Shown: piece after piece, positions 7,131 through 15,764 of the stretch | Layout: each line of letters begins with the position of its first letter | How positions within the stretch are numbered: position 1 is the stretch's first letter | Assembly (NCBI GenBank): GCA_001595915.1 | Contig: LSSG01000074.1 | Location: 1 to 32,676, forward strand | From: Thermoplasmatales archaeon SG8-52-3 | GTDB taxonomy: Archaea; Thermoplasmatota; E2; DHVEG-1 | Reading direction: 5' to 3' | Length of the DNA stretch: 32,676 bases | The notes under the pieces: model-generated | What the model saw: the letters and a program-made list of their open reading frames with translations, nothing else | The model's database searches: none | What the model was told of the DNA's origin: nothing | Translations under genes and position numbers: made by a program

Positions 7131-8738
7131 ATGTATAAAAATAATATAAATACTAGAAAAAATAATGCAGTTTCAGAGATAATTTCGCTACTTCTTCTAA
7201 TAACAATTACTATAGTGGTATTTGTTGGATTACATCAAATTATTGTAAGTGACTCTGGACCTGAAGCTCAGCAAACAGTAATATTATCAGGTAAATTAGT
7301 AGGTGACACATATATTGTTGAACATTGTAGGGGTCCATCCCTAGATTTAAATACTAAATGTATTGTAGAAATAGGAGGATTTTCTTATAATTATTATATA
7401 AAAAATCTTCTCAACTCAAAATCAAAAGAGGATAATTTATGGAGTATAGGGGAAAGACTTGTTTGTAAACTTGAAAATATAACATATTTAAAAGTATCCT
7501 TTTCAATAGTAGATACTGAAAATAACTTAGTTTTATTTGATCAAACGATTCAAGATGGGTTGATTAGTGAATATCCATATATTGTATTAACATTGAATCC
7601 TACTGAGATTGAAGGTGGCTCAACAAAATTATGGCTAGGCTACAATTTCAGAAATTATTCAGGATCAGTAAGATTTTCTTATAAAAAATTAGGAGAAAGT
7701 TGGGTAAATACTCCTTGGGAATCTAAAACAGGAGAAGGATTATATAACAAGACTATTAGTAGTTTATTAGATGAAATATATATCTATCGAGCAGAGCTTA
7801 GCTGTGAATCAAATATATTAAATGGTGAAGAAATTCCAATACTACAAGATGAGATTACATCAGTTGATAAAATATCTCCTTATCAAATTTTATCATCACC
7901 TATAACTATCAATGTTACAGGAAATTCACAATTAGATGGTGTTAAATTATATTATAGATGGAGTGATGATAATACAAGTTGGGGATCTGAATCAGAATCC
8001 ACAAGTTGGTCAGCTGAACTACTAACAAATCCTAGCTTTGAAACTGGCGATACAACTGGATGGTTAAATGCTGGAGGAGGTACTATGACAGTTGGCACAG
8101 ATTGTCCGTGGGGTATAGAATCCCCCTATGAAGGCACATACTATTCATATTGGTTAGCTGCTGGAGAAAAAGTAAATGCTTATGCATATCAGAATGTAAG
8201 TTTAGCTAGCTATGCAAGTTATATTGATTTAGGAAAAGCAAAAATAAATGTTACAGGCTGGCTTGTTTCAGACGAATACCATATTCCAGTATATGATGAG
8301 TTCTTTATGCATGTAAATTTTTATGATGCTTCCAATGCATTAATGAGTGGTTATAGTTATCAATCAGGTGGAACTAATCCTGTATCACAGGGAACCGGGA
8401 ATAACGTTAATAATTGGGCTCAATATGGTATAACAAACTATACAATACCAACCGGAGCTAGAAAAGTACAAGTTAAATATTATGCATGGGAATATATCGA
8501 CGGATCAAGTTGGTGGGATGCTGGTTCAGCAGATAACTTTTCTATAAAAGTAGGGGTTATTAACAGTATTGGAAATGATAACTGGAATATTTTTGGAACA
8601 GATTACAATAGTCCATGGACCTGGAATTTTAATTTCCCATTTAATGAAGGTTATTACCAATTTTACAGTATTGGAATCTATAGTAATACTTCGGAAATAA
8701 AACCCTCAAATCCTGATACAATATGTCAAAAACAATAA
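7131..8738 (+). CDS. Type IV pilin-like protein with FN3 and inserted jelly-roll domain
   Basis: 535 aa. Residues 1-38 are a pilin start (NN|AVSEIISLLLLITITIVVF), close to that of the gene at 2317. Residues 45-145 repeat its beta domain (IVEHCRGPSLDL..., WSIGERL) and 150-235 its FN3-like module (SGSVRFSYKKLGESWVNTPW), so the two genes are paralogues. From 250 an Ig-like domain begins (ISPYQILSSPITINVTG, VKLYYRWSDDNTSWG) but is interrupted at about 290 by a jelly-roll resembling carbohydrate-binding modules (LLTNPSFETGDTTGW to WDAGSADNFSIKV, about 297-473). It resumes at about 484 (WNIFGTDYNSPWTWNFNFP, YYQFYSIGIY). Cysteines are few. Probable surface adhesin or pilus subunit; the ligand is unknown. 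Confidence 0.8.
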   Translation: MYKNNINTRKNNAVSEIISLLLLITITIVVFVGLHQIIVSDSGPEAQQTVILSGKLVGDTYIVEHCRGPSLDLNTKCIVEIGGFSYNYYIKNLLNSKSKEDNLWSIGERLVCKLENITYLKVSFSIVDTENNLVLFDQTIQDGLISEYPYIVLTLNPTEIEGGSTKLWLGYNFRNYSGSVRFSYKKLGESWVNTPWESKTGEGLYNKTISSLLDEIYIYRAELSCESNILNGEEIPILQDEITSVDKISPYQILSSPITINVTGNSQLDGVKLYYRWSDDNTSWGSESESTSWSAELLTNPSFETGDTTGWLNAGGGTMTVGTDCPWGIESPYEGTYYSYWLAAGEKVNAYAYQNVSLASYASYIDLGKAKINVTGWLVSDEYHIPVYDEFFMHVNFYDASNALMSGYSYQSGGTNPVSQGTGNNVNNWAQYGITNYTIPTGARKVQVKYYAWEYIDGSSWWDAGSADNFSIKVGVINSIGNDNWNIFGTDYNSPWTWNFNFPFNEGYYQFYSIGIYSNTSEIKPSNPDTICQKQ

Positions 8739-8837
8739 GAACCTAACATTAAAAATTTACAAAATTTTTTATTTACAATACCAAAAAGCTTATATTCATA
8801 TAAATTATAAATATGAAAAATTAGAAGGAGATGGGAT

Positions 8838-9398
8838 ATGCGAGTTGATAACCCGAATGAATTAGTTGGAAAAGAAGTTTTTGACGCAAATGGAACTCCA
8901 ATTGGTTGGATTGACAAGACTTGGAACAGCTGGAATCAAGAATATCCAGGATATTTCTTTGGAATAAAACCAAGCGAAAACACAAGATGCAATTATTTCA
9001 GAGGCACATACAAACTCATACCAGTAAGCAGTGATTACATAAGAGAAGCGTACGACCGTGTCACTCTTAATAAAACTATAGAGGAATTAACAAAATACTG
9101 GAACAAAACCATACCTTGTGGACCTACAACATGGCCAACAGATCAATTAATTGATATGCCAATATATGACAGGAATCATTCAAGAGTTGGAACACTCTAT
9201 GCTTGGGCAGAACAAGGTGGAACACTCCAAAATTATGGATGTTTCGTTGATCCTTATCTATGTCAAACCTGGAACATACCCTACAACACACTAATGCCAA
9301 TACCAACCCAATACATATATCAAGTATCTGATGCAGTTACTCTTGATAAATCTCTTGACGAACTAAGAGAATATTGGAAACAGCATCAGAAATACTAA
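8838..9398 (+). CDS. Tandem PRC-barrel-like protein
   Basis: 186 aa with AGAAGGAGATGGG just before ATG. It holds two copies of a PRC-barrel-like unit: residues 5-83 (NELVGKEVFDANGTPIGWIDKTW ... LIPVSSDYIREAYDRVTLNKTIEEL) and 100-182 (QLIDMPIYDRNHSRVGTLYAW ... MPIPTQYIYQVSDAVTLDKSLDEL). Each ends in the same YI-VTL-K(T/S)-EL-YW helix. PRC barrels are small beta barrels found in RNA maturation factors (RimM), reaction-centre H subunits and many archaeal proteins of unknown role. No membrane segment or signal peptide. It is a single gene with its own promoter (TTATATTC near 8791) and terminator. Confidence 0.7.
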   Translation: MRVDNPNELVGKEVFDANGTPIGWIDKTWNSWNQEYPGYFFGIKPSENTRCNYFRGTYKLIPVSSDYIREAYDRVTLNKTIEELTKYWNKTIPCGPTTWPTDQLIDMPIYDRNHSRVGTLYAWAEQGGTLQNYGCFVDPYLCQTWNIPYNTLMPIPTQYIYQVSDAVTLDKSLDELREYWKQHQKY

Positions 9399-9423
9399 AA
9401 AAAAAAAAATCTTTATACATTGT

Positions 9424-9463
9424 CTGAAGAAGCTATAAAAAGCTCTTCAGCTCGTTTTTTTTT
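9424..9463 (+). terminator. Hairpin terminator of PRC-barrel gene
   Basis: CTGAAGAAGCT and AGCTCTTCAG pair around ATAAAA with a single bulged base, followed after CTCG by nine T (9455-9463). It separates the PRC gene from the ribosomal protein operon. Confidence 0.75.
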
Positions 9464-9486
9464 ATATATTTTATTCTCCTAAATGC

Positions 9487-9496
9487 TTATATATAA
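9487..9496 (+). promoter_or_regulatory. TATA box of alpha operon
   Basis: TTATATATAA about 90 bases before the uS13 start; the predicted transcript begins near 9516 and carries a leader of about 60 bases before GAGGT (9564-9568). Confidence 0.5.
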
Positions 9497-9575
9497 CTTC
9501 TCTTATTTATGGCAATACTTTCTCCTATAAACTGGAAGTATAGATTAAAATAGTTATTAATTAGAGGTTATAAAA

Positions 9576-10289
9576 TTGGAAGATAAATCTAAACAAGAAG
9601 ATTCAGAATTTGATAATTCATCAACAGATACTAATGAAGAGAAACCAACAGAACAAGAATCCAAAATTGAAGAAATAGAAGATGATAAATCTGAAGAGAC
9701 AACAAAAACAAAAGATGAGGAAAAAGCAGAACAAATATCTAAAGAAACCGATGAAATAGTACCAACTAAAGAAAAAAAGGTTGATGCAAAAAAACCAGAG
9801 GGAATAAAAGAAAAATCTAAGAAAAAAGTTGATAGAGGAAAGGACTTCAAATATATAGTAAGACTTTCCAACACAGATATTGATGGAGAGAAAAATATTG
9901 TCTATGGACTAGCAAGTATAAAGGGTATTGGGGTGCATATGGCATCTCTAATTGCTAATGAAATCGGAATAGATAGAAAAACAAAATTTGGTGATTTAAA
10001 AGATCAACAAATTGAAAAAATTCAAGAAGTTATTGATAAAGTTGGTTCAAATGCTCCAAAGTGGATGCTTAATCATCGTAAAGATTTAGAAACTGGGGAA
10101 GATATTCATTTAATCGGTGTAGATATTGACATGAGCTTAAGAGATGAGATTAATCTTTTGAAAAAAATAAGGTCTTATAGAGGTATAAGACATGAACGTG
10201 GACTTCGTGTAAGAGGACAAAGAACAAGGGCAAACAACAGAAGAGGACTTGCTCTTGGTGTATCAAAAAAGAGAGAAATAAGTAAGTGA
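9576..10289 (+). CDS. rps13: 30S ribosomal protein uS13 with long acidic N-terminal extension
   Basis: 237 aa from TTG 9576, set by GAGGT 7 bases upstream. Residues about 88-237 are archaeal uS13, in the head of the small subunit contacting 16S rRNA and the uL5 bridge: FKYIVRLSNTDIDGEKNIVYGLASIKGIG (H2TH part), KVGSNAPKWMLNHRKDLETG (archaeal/eukaryal insertion) and the basic end RSYRGIRHERGLRVRGQRTRANNRRG. The first 85 residues are almost only E, K, D, S, T and look disordered; archaeal uS13 is usually about 150-170 aa, so this tail is extra. No other in-frame start explains the core better. First gene of the alpha operon, 4 bases before uS4. Confidence 0.95.
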   Translation: MEDKSKQEDSEFDNSSTDTNEEKPTEQESKIEEIEDDKSEETTKTKDEEKAEQISKETDEIVPTKEKKVDAKKPEGIKEKSKKKVDRGKDFKYIVRLSNTDIDGEKNIVYGLASIKGIGVHMASLIANEIGIDRKTKFGDLKDQQIEKIQEVIDKVGSNAPKWMLNHRKDLETGEDIHLIGVDIDMSLRDEINLLKKIRSYRGIRHERGLRVRGQRTRANNRRGLALGVSKKREISK

Positions 10290-10293
10290 TTGC

Positions 10294-11064
10294 ATGGGTA
10301 AACCAAAATTTTCAAGAAAAAAATATGAAACTCCAAGTCATCCTTGGCAAGAAGATCGTATTAAAGGTGAAAATGAACTTATAAGAAAATATGGTCTTAA
10401 AAACAAACGAGAGGTTTGGAAGTCTCAAACAAAATTGAGAAAATACCGTGGCCAAGCAAGAGAACTTCTTGCAAAGGTGGCTACTGGTGATATTCAAAGT
10501 AAAAAGGAAAGTCAACAATTACTAATTCATTTAAACAGACTTAATATACTTCCTCCAAATTCAACTCTTGATGATGTTTTAACTCTTGACACTGAATCAA
10601 TTTTATCTCGTAGATTACAAACTCTTACATATCTCAAAGGCCTTGCAAACACATCTTATCAAGCAAGACAATTGATTTCTCATGGTCATATCGGAATTAG
10701 TGAAAGAAGGGTTACTGTACCAGGTTATATAGTTACAAAGGATGAGGAAGGTGAAATTGGTTATACAAGTGATTCTCCATTAAATGATGTAATGCATCCA
10801 GCACGACCTCGTGCAGATTTTAAATCAGCTCCTATTATAAAAAAGGATATAGCAAAAGAAGAGAAAAAACCTATTGAACCTTCGAAAAAAGAAGAAAAAG
10901 AAAAATCTGCTGAACCTTCGGAGAAAAAAGGAGATAATAAGGATAACTCAAATAAAAAAGATGATAACAATACAGAAAAATCAACAGATGAACCTATTGA
11001 AAAATCCAAAGAACAAATTTCAGATAATGATAAAAAAGATGAAAAGAAATCAACAGGTGAATAA
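10294..11064 (+). CDS. rps4: 30S ribosomal protein uS4 with acidic/basic C-terminal tail
   Basis: 256 aa, start supported by AAGTGAT upstream. Residues 1-185 are archaeal uS4, a primary 16S rRNA binder in the body of the small subunit: [34 protein letters not shown], and the S4 RNA-binding domain [28 protein letters not shown]...RVTVPGYIV. From about residue 190 the protein is a K/E/D/S/N-rich low-complexity tail ([17 protein letters not shown]...) that looks disordered and mirrors the N-terminal tail of uS13. Such tails are uncommon at this length in uS4. Spacing to uS11 is 2 bases. Confidence 0.95.
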   Translation: MGKPKFSRKKYETPSHPWQEDRIKGENELIRKYGLKNKREVWKSQTKLRKYRGQARELLAKVATGDIQSKKESQQLLIHLNRLNILPPNSTLDDVLTLDTESILSRRLQTLTYLKGLANTSYQARQLISHGHIGISERRVTVPGYIVTKDEEGEIGYTSDSPLNDVMHPARPRADFKSAPIIKKDIAKEEKKPIEPSKKEEKEKSAEPSEKKGDNKDNSNKKDDNNTEKSTDEPIEKSKEQISDNDKKDEKKSTGE

Positions 11065-11066
11065 AT

Positions 11067-11450
11067 ATGGGTAGATGGGGTATAGCTCACATTTTTGCTT
11101 CTTTTAACAATATAATTATTACAATCACAGATTTAACGGGTGCAGAAACAATAGCACGATGTTCAGGTGGAATGGTAACCAAATCTGCAAAAGATGAAGG
11201 TACACCTTATACTGCTATGAAAGTAGCACAAACTGTTGCTGAGGCTGCCCAAGAAAAAGGAATTGACCGAGTAAATGTTAAAATTAGAGGTCAAGGTGGA
11301 AATAAAGCTTTAACACCTGGTCGAGGGGCACAAGCAGCAATTAGAGCACTTGTTAGAAGTGGTTTTAAGATAGGTAAAATTGAAGATGTTACTCCTATTC
11401 CTCATGATGGTTGTAGAAAGAAAGGTGGAAGACGAGGAAGAAGAATTTAG
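11067..11450 (+). CDS. rps11: 30S ribosomal protein uS11
   Basis: 127 aa, the usual archaeal length. Typical motifs: [73 protein letters not shown] and the conserved end [23 protein letters not shown]. It sits in the platform of the small subunit and binds 16S rRNA near the E site. It is translated 2 bases after uS4 and followed 11 bases later by rpoD, the classic archaeal order. Nothing unusual seen. Confidence 0.97.
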   Translation: MGRWGIAHIFASFNNIIITITDLTGAETIARCSGGMVTKSAKDEGTPYTAMKVAQTVAEAAQEKGIDRVNVKIRGQGGNKALTPGRGAQAAIRALVRSGFKIGKIEDVTPIPHDGCRKKGGRRGRRI

Positions 11451-11461
11451 GTGAAATACAG

Positions 11462-12256
11462 ATGAAGGTGGATATTAAAGAACTGAAACCTAAAAAGGCA
11501 ATTATTAAAATTGAAGAAGTAAAACCCTATTTTGTAAATGCCTTAAGAAGAATAATGATTTCAGAATTACCAAAACTTGCTGTTAATGATGTAGTAATAT
11601 ATGATAATACCAGTGCACTTTTTGATGAAATTATTGCCCATAGATTAGGTCTAGTTCCAATTCCAACAGATTTAAGTCTTATATCATTTAGAGCTGAATG
11701 TGTTTGTAAAGGCAAAGGTTGTCCAAATTGCACAGTAAGATATACATTAAGTAAGGAAGGGGAAGGAGCAGTATATTCTGGCGATCTACAACCTGCAGAA
11801 AAAAGCTGGGCAATAACAGAGGACAAGATACCAATAGTAAAATTATATGGCGACCAAAGACTAATTCTTGAGGTCGAAGCAGTACTTGGACGAGGAAGAG
11901 ATCATGCAAAATGGCAGGCTATCCAAGCACCAGCATACAGGATGGAACAAATCATTGAGTTTGATAAGACAAAATTAAATGAAGTTAAAGAATTTGTCAG
12001 TAAGATACCTGAGAATCTTGTTACAATAAAAGGCGATAAGCTTATTTTAAAAGATGAAACAAAACTACCAATCCTTGAATCTTTCATAAATAAGGAACAT
12101 ATTGATTTTATTTCTATTAAAAGAGATCCTACAAAATTTTTATTTCATTTTGAAACTGATGGTTCATTTTCTGCTAAAGATGCAATAGTTGAATCAGTAA
12201 ATATTCTTCAGAAAAAATATGAGGAACTCGGTAAACTTCTTAAAGATTTGAAATAA
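11462..12256 (+). CDS. rpoD: DNA-directed RNA polymerase subunit Rpo3 (D)
   Basis: 264 aa with GGTGA just upstream of ATG. Rpo3 pairs with Rpo11 to form the assembly platform of archaeal RNA polymerase (equivalent to bacterial alpha and Rpb3). Visible: YFVNALRRIMISELPKLAVNDVVI (dimer core), DEIIAHRLGLVPIPTD (RNAP D signature), and a loop C-x-C-x4-C-x2-C at residues 80-90 resembling the Rpb3 zinc loop. The inserted ferredoxin-like domain (about 168-225) has no cysteines, so it cannot bind the iron-sulfur cluster found in some archaeal Rpo3. The genes often following (eL18, uL13, uS9, rpoN) are absent here; a T-rich stretch at 12286-12300 probably ends the operon. Confidence 0.95.
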   Translation: MKVDIKELKPKKAIIKIEEVKPYFVNALRRIMISELPKLAVNDVVIYDNTSALFDEIIAHRLGLVPIPTDLSLISFRAECVCKGKGCPNCTVRYTLSKEGEGAVYSGDLQPAEKSWAITEDKIPIVKLYGDQRLILEVEAVLGRGRDHAKWQAIQAPAYRMEQIIEFDKTKLNEVKEFVSKIPENLVTIKGDKLILKDETKLPILESFINKEHIDFISIKRDPTKFLFHFETDGSFSAKDAIVESVNILQKKYEELGKLLKDLK

Positions 12257-12319
12257 AAGAATAAAAAACCAATACTAATTAAAACTTTTTTCTATTTTCT
12301 TATTTTAATTTGTAATTTA

Positions 12320-12392
12320 GGGCCTGTAGGGTAGCTTGGTATCCTTGTAGCTTCGGGAGCTATAGACTTGAGTTCAAATCTCGGCAGGCCCA
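12320..12392 (+). tRNA. tRNA-Pro (anticodon CGG)
   Basis: A complete cloverleaf of 73 bases: acceptor GGGCCTG with CAGGCCC (7 perfect pairs), D arm with AGCTTGGTA loop, anticodon stem GTAGC/GCTAT with loop TTCGGGA (anticodon CGG at 12354-12356), T arm TTGAG/CTCGG with loop TTCAAAT, discriminator A. The 3' CCA is not encoded and no intron is present. It decodes CCG, a rare proline codon in this AT-rich DNA. Confidence 0.95.
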
Positions 12393-12419
12393 TTAGTATA
12401 AGTATTGGTAGGAAATAAT

Positions 12420-14849
12420 TTATATTCCAAAGTTTAAGATTTTTAGGAGTCTTTCAATCATTGGAAAACGTTCTAAAATCCAAATGTACCACAATTTATT
12501 TGTTCCTCTAGACCTTGGTATAGTAATTTCTAACTCAGACCAATCACTCTCGTTACCATGAATATCTTTTGCTTTAGCTTTTATTAAATAAATTCCTTGT
12601 TCATACCAAGTATGATTTGCAATTACTTCTTCACCAGAAGCATATGGACCATTAATAGTTACTTCACCAGAACTGTCACCCCAGTTAATAATATACTCTG
12701 AAATATCATCTCCATCTGTATCAACAGAAGTAAAACCATATTCATATAAAATTCCTGCATTTCCAATTGATGGACCATTAATTATTGGATCTTCAGGTGG
12801 GTAATTTTCAATAATAATTTCAATTGGGTCCGACCAGTTACTAACAGCACCATGTATATCCTTTGCTTTTGCTTTTATGTAATAAACTCCTGGCCCAATC
12901 CAATCATGATCGATTATAACCTCTTGTCCAGAAGGATAATAGTCTGTTTGAGTAATAGTTCCATCTCCCCAATCAATAAAATACATAACAAAATCTTCTT
13001 CAGGGTCAATTGTATAAATAATTAAAGAATTGTTTTCATCAATATTTATTGTTGGAGTATAAGGTGCAGAATTTCCAGTATCATTGCATTCTAAAATTGA
13101 AGCATTAAAAGCATCAATACCAGCTTCAACAACCGACCCAGCATCAAGATCTGAAGCTTCAAAACGTACTTTTACTATATCAGTTGGCGTAACAAAATCA
13201 CTAATTAAAAATTTGTATTCCTTCCACCCGTAGGGACTTGGTGTTGCAGGACCAATCTCCTCAACCAAAACCCAATCTGTGCCGTCATTATTTGAAACAA
13301 AAACATTAAATAAATCATTGTTTGGGTCATTTCCAAAATCATTTGTATACCATAATGCGTATTTAATGAAACCATCTTGTCCCTCACTTAAATCAATTGA
13401 AGGAGATATTAACCAAGTATATCCATCATCAACATCGCAATTTTCATTATAGGGATCATTGTCGGTAAGATAGCAATTACCTGATCCATCATAATCATTG
13501 GGCGGATCACCCCTATTCCAATCTACAGGAACCCCACGTTCCCATTCACCATCAGAACAATCGTTTTCAACAGTCCATCCAAGATCGTTTTCAAAATCAT
13601 CAAAAAATATAGATGTTAGTTCTCCAACAAGCGAAGAATAAACACTGTTAGGTGCATCATATGGACTATAAATTGTTCCTGATTCTTCACCTTCAGCACT
13701 GAAATAGAATTCAGGTTTATCACCGCAATTTGCAGGTGGTAATGTAGCCTCATAAAGATCTCCACTAATAAATTCTAAAGATGAATTTTGATAGGACCCT
13801 CCATCGAATCTATAATATATTTCTCCTGAACCTGGAACATATGTATCGGCAATCTCTTCGATTTGAACAAGAATACTTGTGGATTGTCCCGGAGGTATTG
13901 TATCTGGTACACCTTCAGGGAGATTTATTCTTATAGAATCTCTATATTTTATGCGAACTGTTCTATAGCCCACATTACAAACTCCATATTCAATTCTCAT
14001 ATAACCATCCTCACCCCAATTCGGCCCCCATGAATTACGAAGGAACCATACGCCTTCCGTTCCTTGATTATCATCCCAACCAACTAGAGCAACAGCATGA
14101 TTAATACTATCACACGTAGGTCCAGTAAAGATACCTCCATTATATTCTGAAAATGCTGTGTTCACACAAACAGCAACTGACACTACTCCATAATCTAGAA
14201 TTGCCTGTTTTATTTCATCAACTTCTGCTACACCATTTGGATCGCCTACATAAGCCCAATCTTCTATAAAATATTCATGCGGATATGGGCAATTACATGG
14301 TGCATTATATGCTACATAAGGAAAATCTTCTTCTAATACAGCACCAGAATCTCCACATGGATCTGTTTTTCCATTTTCCATGAAATAATCATGGCACCAC
14401 CAACCGCCACCGCAACCATATCCATCTTGATTACAACTTACAAGCCATTGTTCAGATAAATCCACTTCAACTCCATCCTTAATTTTAATATTACACTCCA
14501 ATGATGCAATTGTTCCAAATGCCCAACAACTACCACAACTACCCTGATTTTTTATTGATGGTAAACCACCTTCAATTTCATCTCGCCAGTCAAAAGAATC
14601 TGGTAAATCACCTCTTGGGATACAGGGATCAAATTTTGCATTTATATACCAGTCTTCGGGTTCAACTAAACCGCACAATTCATCTATTTTATATTCTTCA
14701 GCAAGATTTTTTTCAGGACTTTTAGACAAGATATTACTTTCCATTAAGTTATAATCTGTTTCTTCGCAATCACACGCACTTACGCTTGTTATAACAAATA
14801 AAAAAACTGTTATAAAAACAAATATTTTTTCCATTGAGACTGTTTTCAT
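12420..14849 (-). CDS. Secreted papain-family (C1A) cysteine protease with PKD domains
   Basis: 809 aa; GGAGGTT lies 8 bases before ATG. Residues 1-25 are a Sec signal peptide, then a short propeptide. The C1A domain (about 83-300) has the full catalytic set: Gln102 and Cys108 in NQGSCGSCWAF, His251 in NHAVALVGW, Asn272 in RNSWGPNWGEDGY, so it should be active. Residues 305-400 are a beta domain; 412-585 a MAM/jelly-roll-like domain (FFDDFENDLGWTVEN ... WLISPSIDLS ... FNVFVSNNDGTDW). Residues 597-680 and 685-778 are two PKD modules (YFIDWGDGT, INWGDSSG). The end, NKLWYIWILERFPMIERLLK, matches the tail of the protein at 1-350. Role: degradation of external protein, probably held at the surface. 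Monocistronic by appearance. Confidence 0.93.
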   Translation of the reverse strand: MKTVSMEKIFVFITVFLFVITSVSACDCEETDYNLMESNILSKSPEKNLAEEYKIDELCGLVEPEDWYINAKFDPCIPRGDLPDSFDWRDEIEGGLPSIKNQGSCGSCWAFGTIASLECNIKIKDGVEVDLSEQWLVSCNQDGYGCGGGWWCHDYFMENGKTDPCGDSGAVLEEDFPYVAYNAPCNCPYPHEYFIEDWAYVGDPNGVAEVDEIKQAILDYGVVSVAVCVNTAFSEYNGGIFTGPTCDSINHAVALVGWDDNQGTEGVWFLRNSWGPNWGEDGYMRIEYGVCNVGYRTVRIKYRDSIRINLPEGVPDTIPPGQSTSILVQIEEIADTYVPGSGEIYYRFDGGSYQNSSLEFISGDLYEATLPPANCGDKPEFYFSAEGEESGTIYSPYDAPNSVYSSLVGELTSIFFDDFENDLGWTVENDCSDGEWERGVPVDWNRGDPPNDYDGSGNCYLTDNDPYNENCDVDDGYTWLISPSIDLSEGQDGFIKYALWYTNDFGNDPNNDLFNVFVSNNDGTDWVLVEEIGPATPSPYGWKEYKFLISDFVTPTDIVKVRFEASDLDAGSVVEAGIDAFNASILECNDTGNSAPYTPTINIDENNSLIIYTIDPEEDFVMYFIDWGDGTITQTDYYPSGQEVIIDHDWIGPGVYYIKAKAKDIHGAVSNWSDPIEIIIENYPPEDPIINGPSIGNAGILYEYGFTSVDTDGDDISEYIINWGDSSGEVTINGPYASGEEVIANHTWYEQGIYLIKAKAKDIHGNESDWSELEITIPRSRGTNKLWYIWILERFPMIERLLKILNFGI

Positions 14850-15006
14850 ATTTTAATAACCTCCACTAAATATAAAATGTATAATAGAGGTATTCGGAAT
14901 AAATCTTTCTATTATTTTTTTAATAAGGAGAATGTATATAAAAATTTTATTTTATATTGAAAATCTTAACTAAAAGAATGAAAACGCCCATAAAAAATCT
15001 AATTTT

Positions 15007-15669
15007 CTACATATTCCATTGTAATTCCATTATATTATCAATAAAAGTATAAGGAGTTCTAAAACTAATTACACCAACATGTCCAATCTCAGGAACAACC
15101 CTGCCCCATACATCAGTATTTTCAGAGATATTGTTAAATGAGGCAGTTAAATTTACACACAAAAATAGTTTATCACCTCGATTAATTACAGGATTTGCTT
15201 GAGAGATCGAATTATCAAAATCTTCTAAAACAAGTATTCCAAATTGTGAAGCTAAATCGGGAAAAACATTTGCATTAAAAATATTACTTAATCCATCTGG
15301 ATTTGAATAATAACTAGTTGTATAATTAAAGATAATTTTTTTATTAGTATCTGATAACTCAATAAAACTAGTTGATATGTCAATTTCTTCAGTTCCTGCT
15401 AAGGGTCTAATCATAATAGCCAACTTTGAAATATCTTCACCAGTTGCAGCATAGCCCTCTACACTAAAAACAGATATCCCAGCAGAAACTTCAGTTTGAG
15501 TCTTACTACCAGTTGAAAAAGCTTGTGATTCAAGTGTAGAACTTGTTTGAATTAATACTGATCCAGCGATACCTGCAATCAATACCATAGCAATAAAAAC
15601 GATTAACCCACCTATACCTATCGATGCTGAATTTTTAAACTTAATAAATTTACACAAGTATTTTAGCAT
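15007..15669 (-). CDS. Archaellin (archaeal flagellin)
   Basis: 220 aa. The N-terminus is diagnostic: a basic leader MLKYLCKFIKFKNS, a class III cleavage site (S|ASIGIGG) and the conserved helix LIVFIAMVLIAGIAGSVLIQTSSTLESQA that forms the archaellum core. The remaining beta-rich domain carries several N-x-S/T sequons typical of N-glycosylated archaellins. Length matches the family. No other archaellum genes (arlCDEFGHIJ) are in the window, so this is either a detached filament gene or a related pilin. Upstream AGGAG and a TTAAATAC TATA-like box (about 15700-15708 on this strand) fit a divergent promoter with queE. Confidence 0.88.
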   Translation of the reverse strand: MLKYLCKFIKFKNSASIGIGGLIVFIAMVLIAGIAGSVLIQTSSTLESQAFSTGSKTQTEVSAGISVFSVEGYAATGEDISKLAIMIRPLAGTEEIDISTSFIELSDTNKKIIFNYTTSYYSNPDGLSNIFNANVFPDLASQFGILVLEDFDNSISQANPVINRGDKLFLCVNLTASFNNISENTDVWGRVVPEIGHVGVISFRTPYTFIDNIMELQWNM

Positions 15670-15764
15670 CTTATATCATCCCACTCCTATCTATATACTT
15701 ATGAGTATTTAATCGATTATATATGTGATAGTATAATTACATTATTACCTTTTTATGTAGTTGA

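Noticed and set aside
9557-9874. Serine/phenylalanine-rich frame opposite uS13
   Set aside because: It is the reverse complement of the acidic low-complexity tail of uS13, and similar frames opposite uS4 have the same cause.
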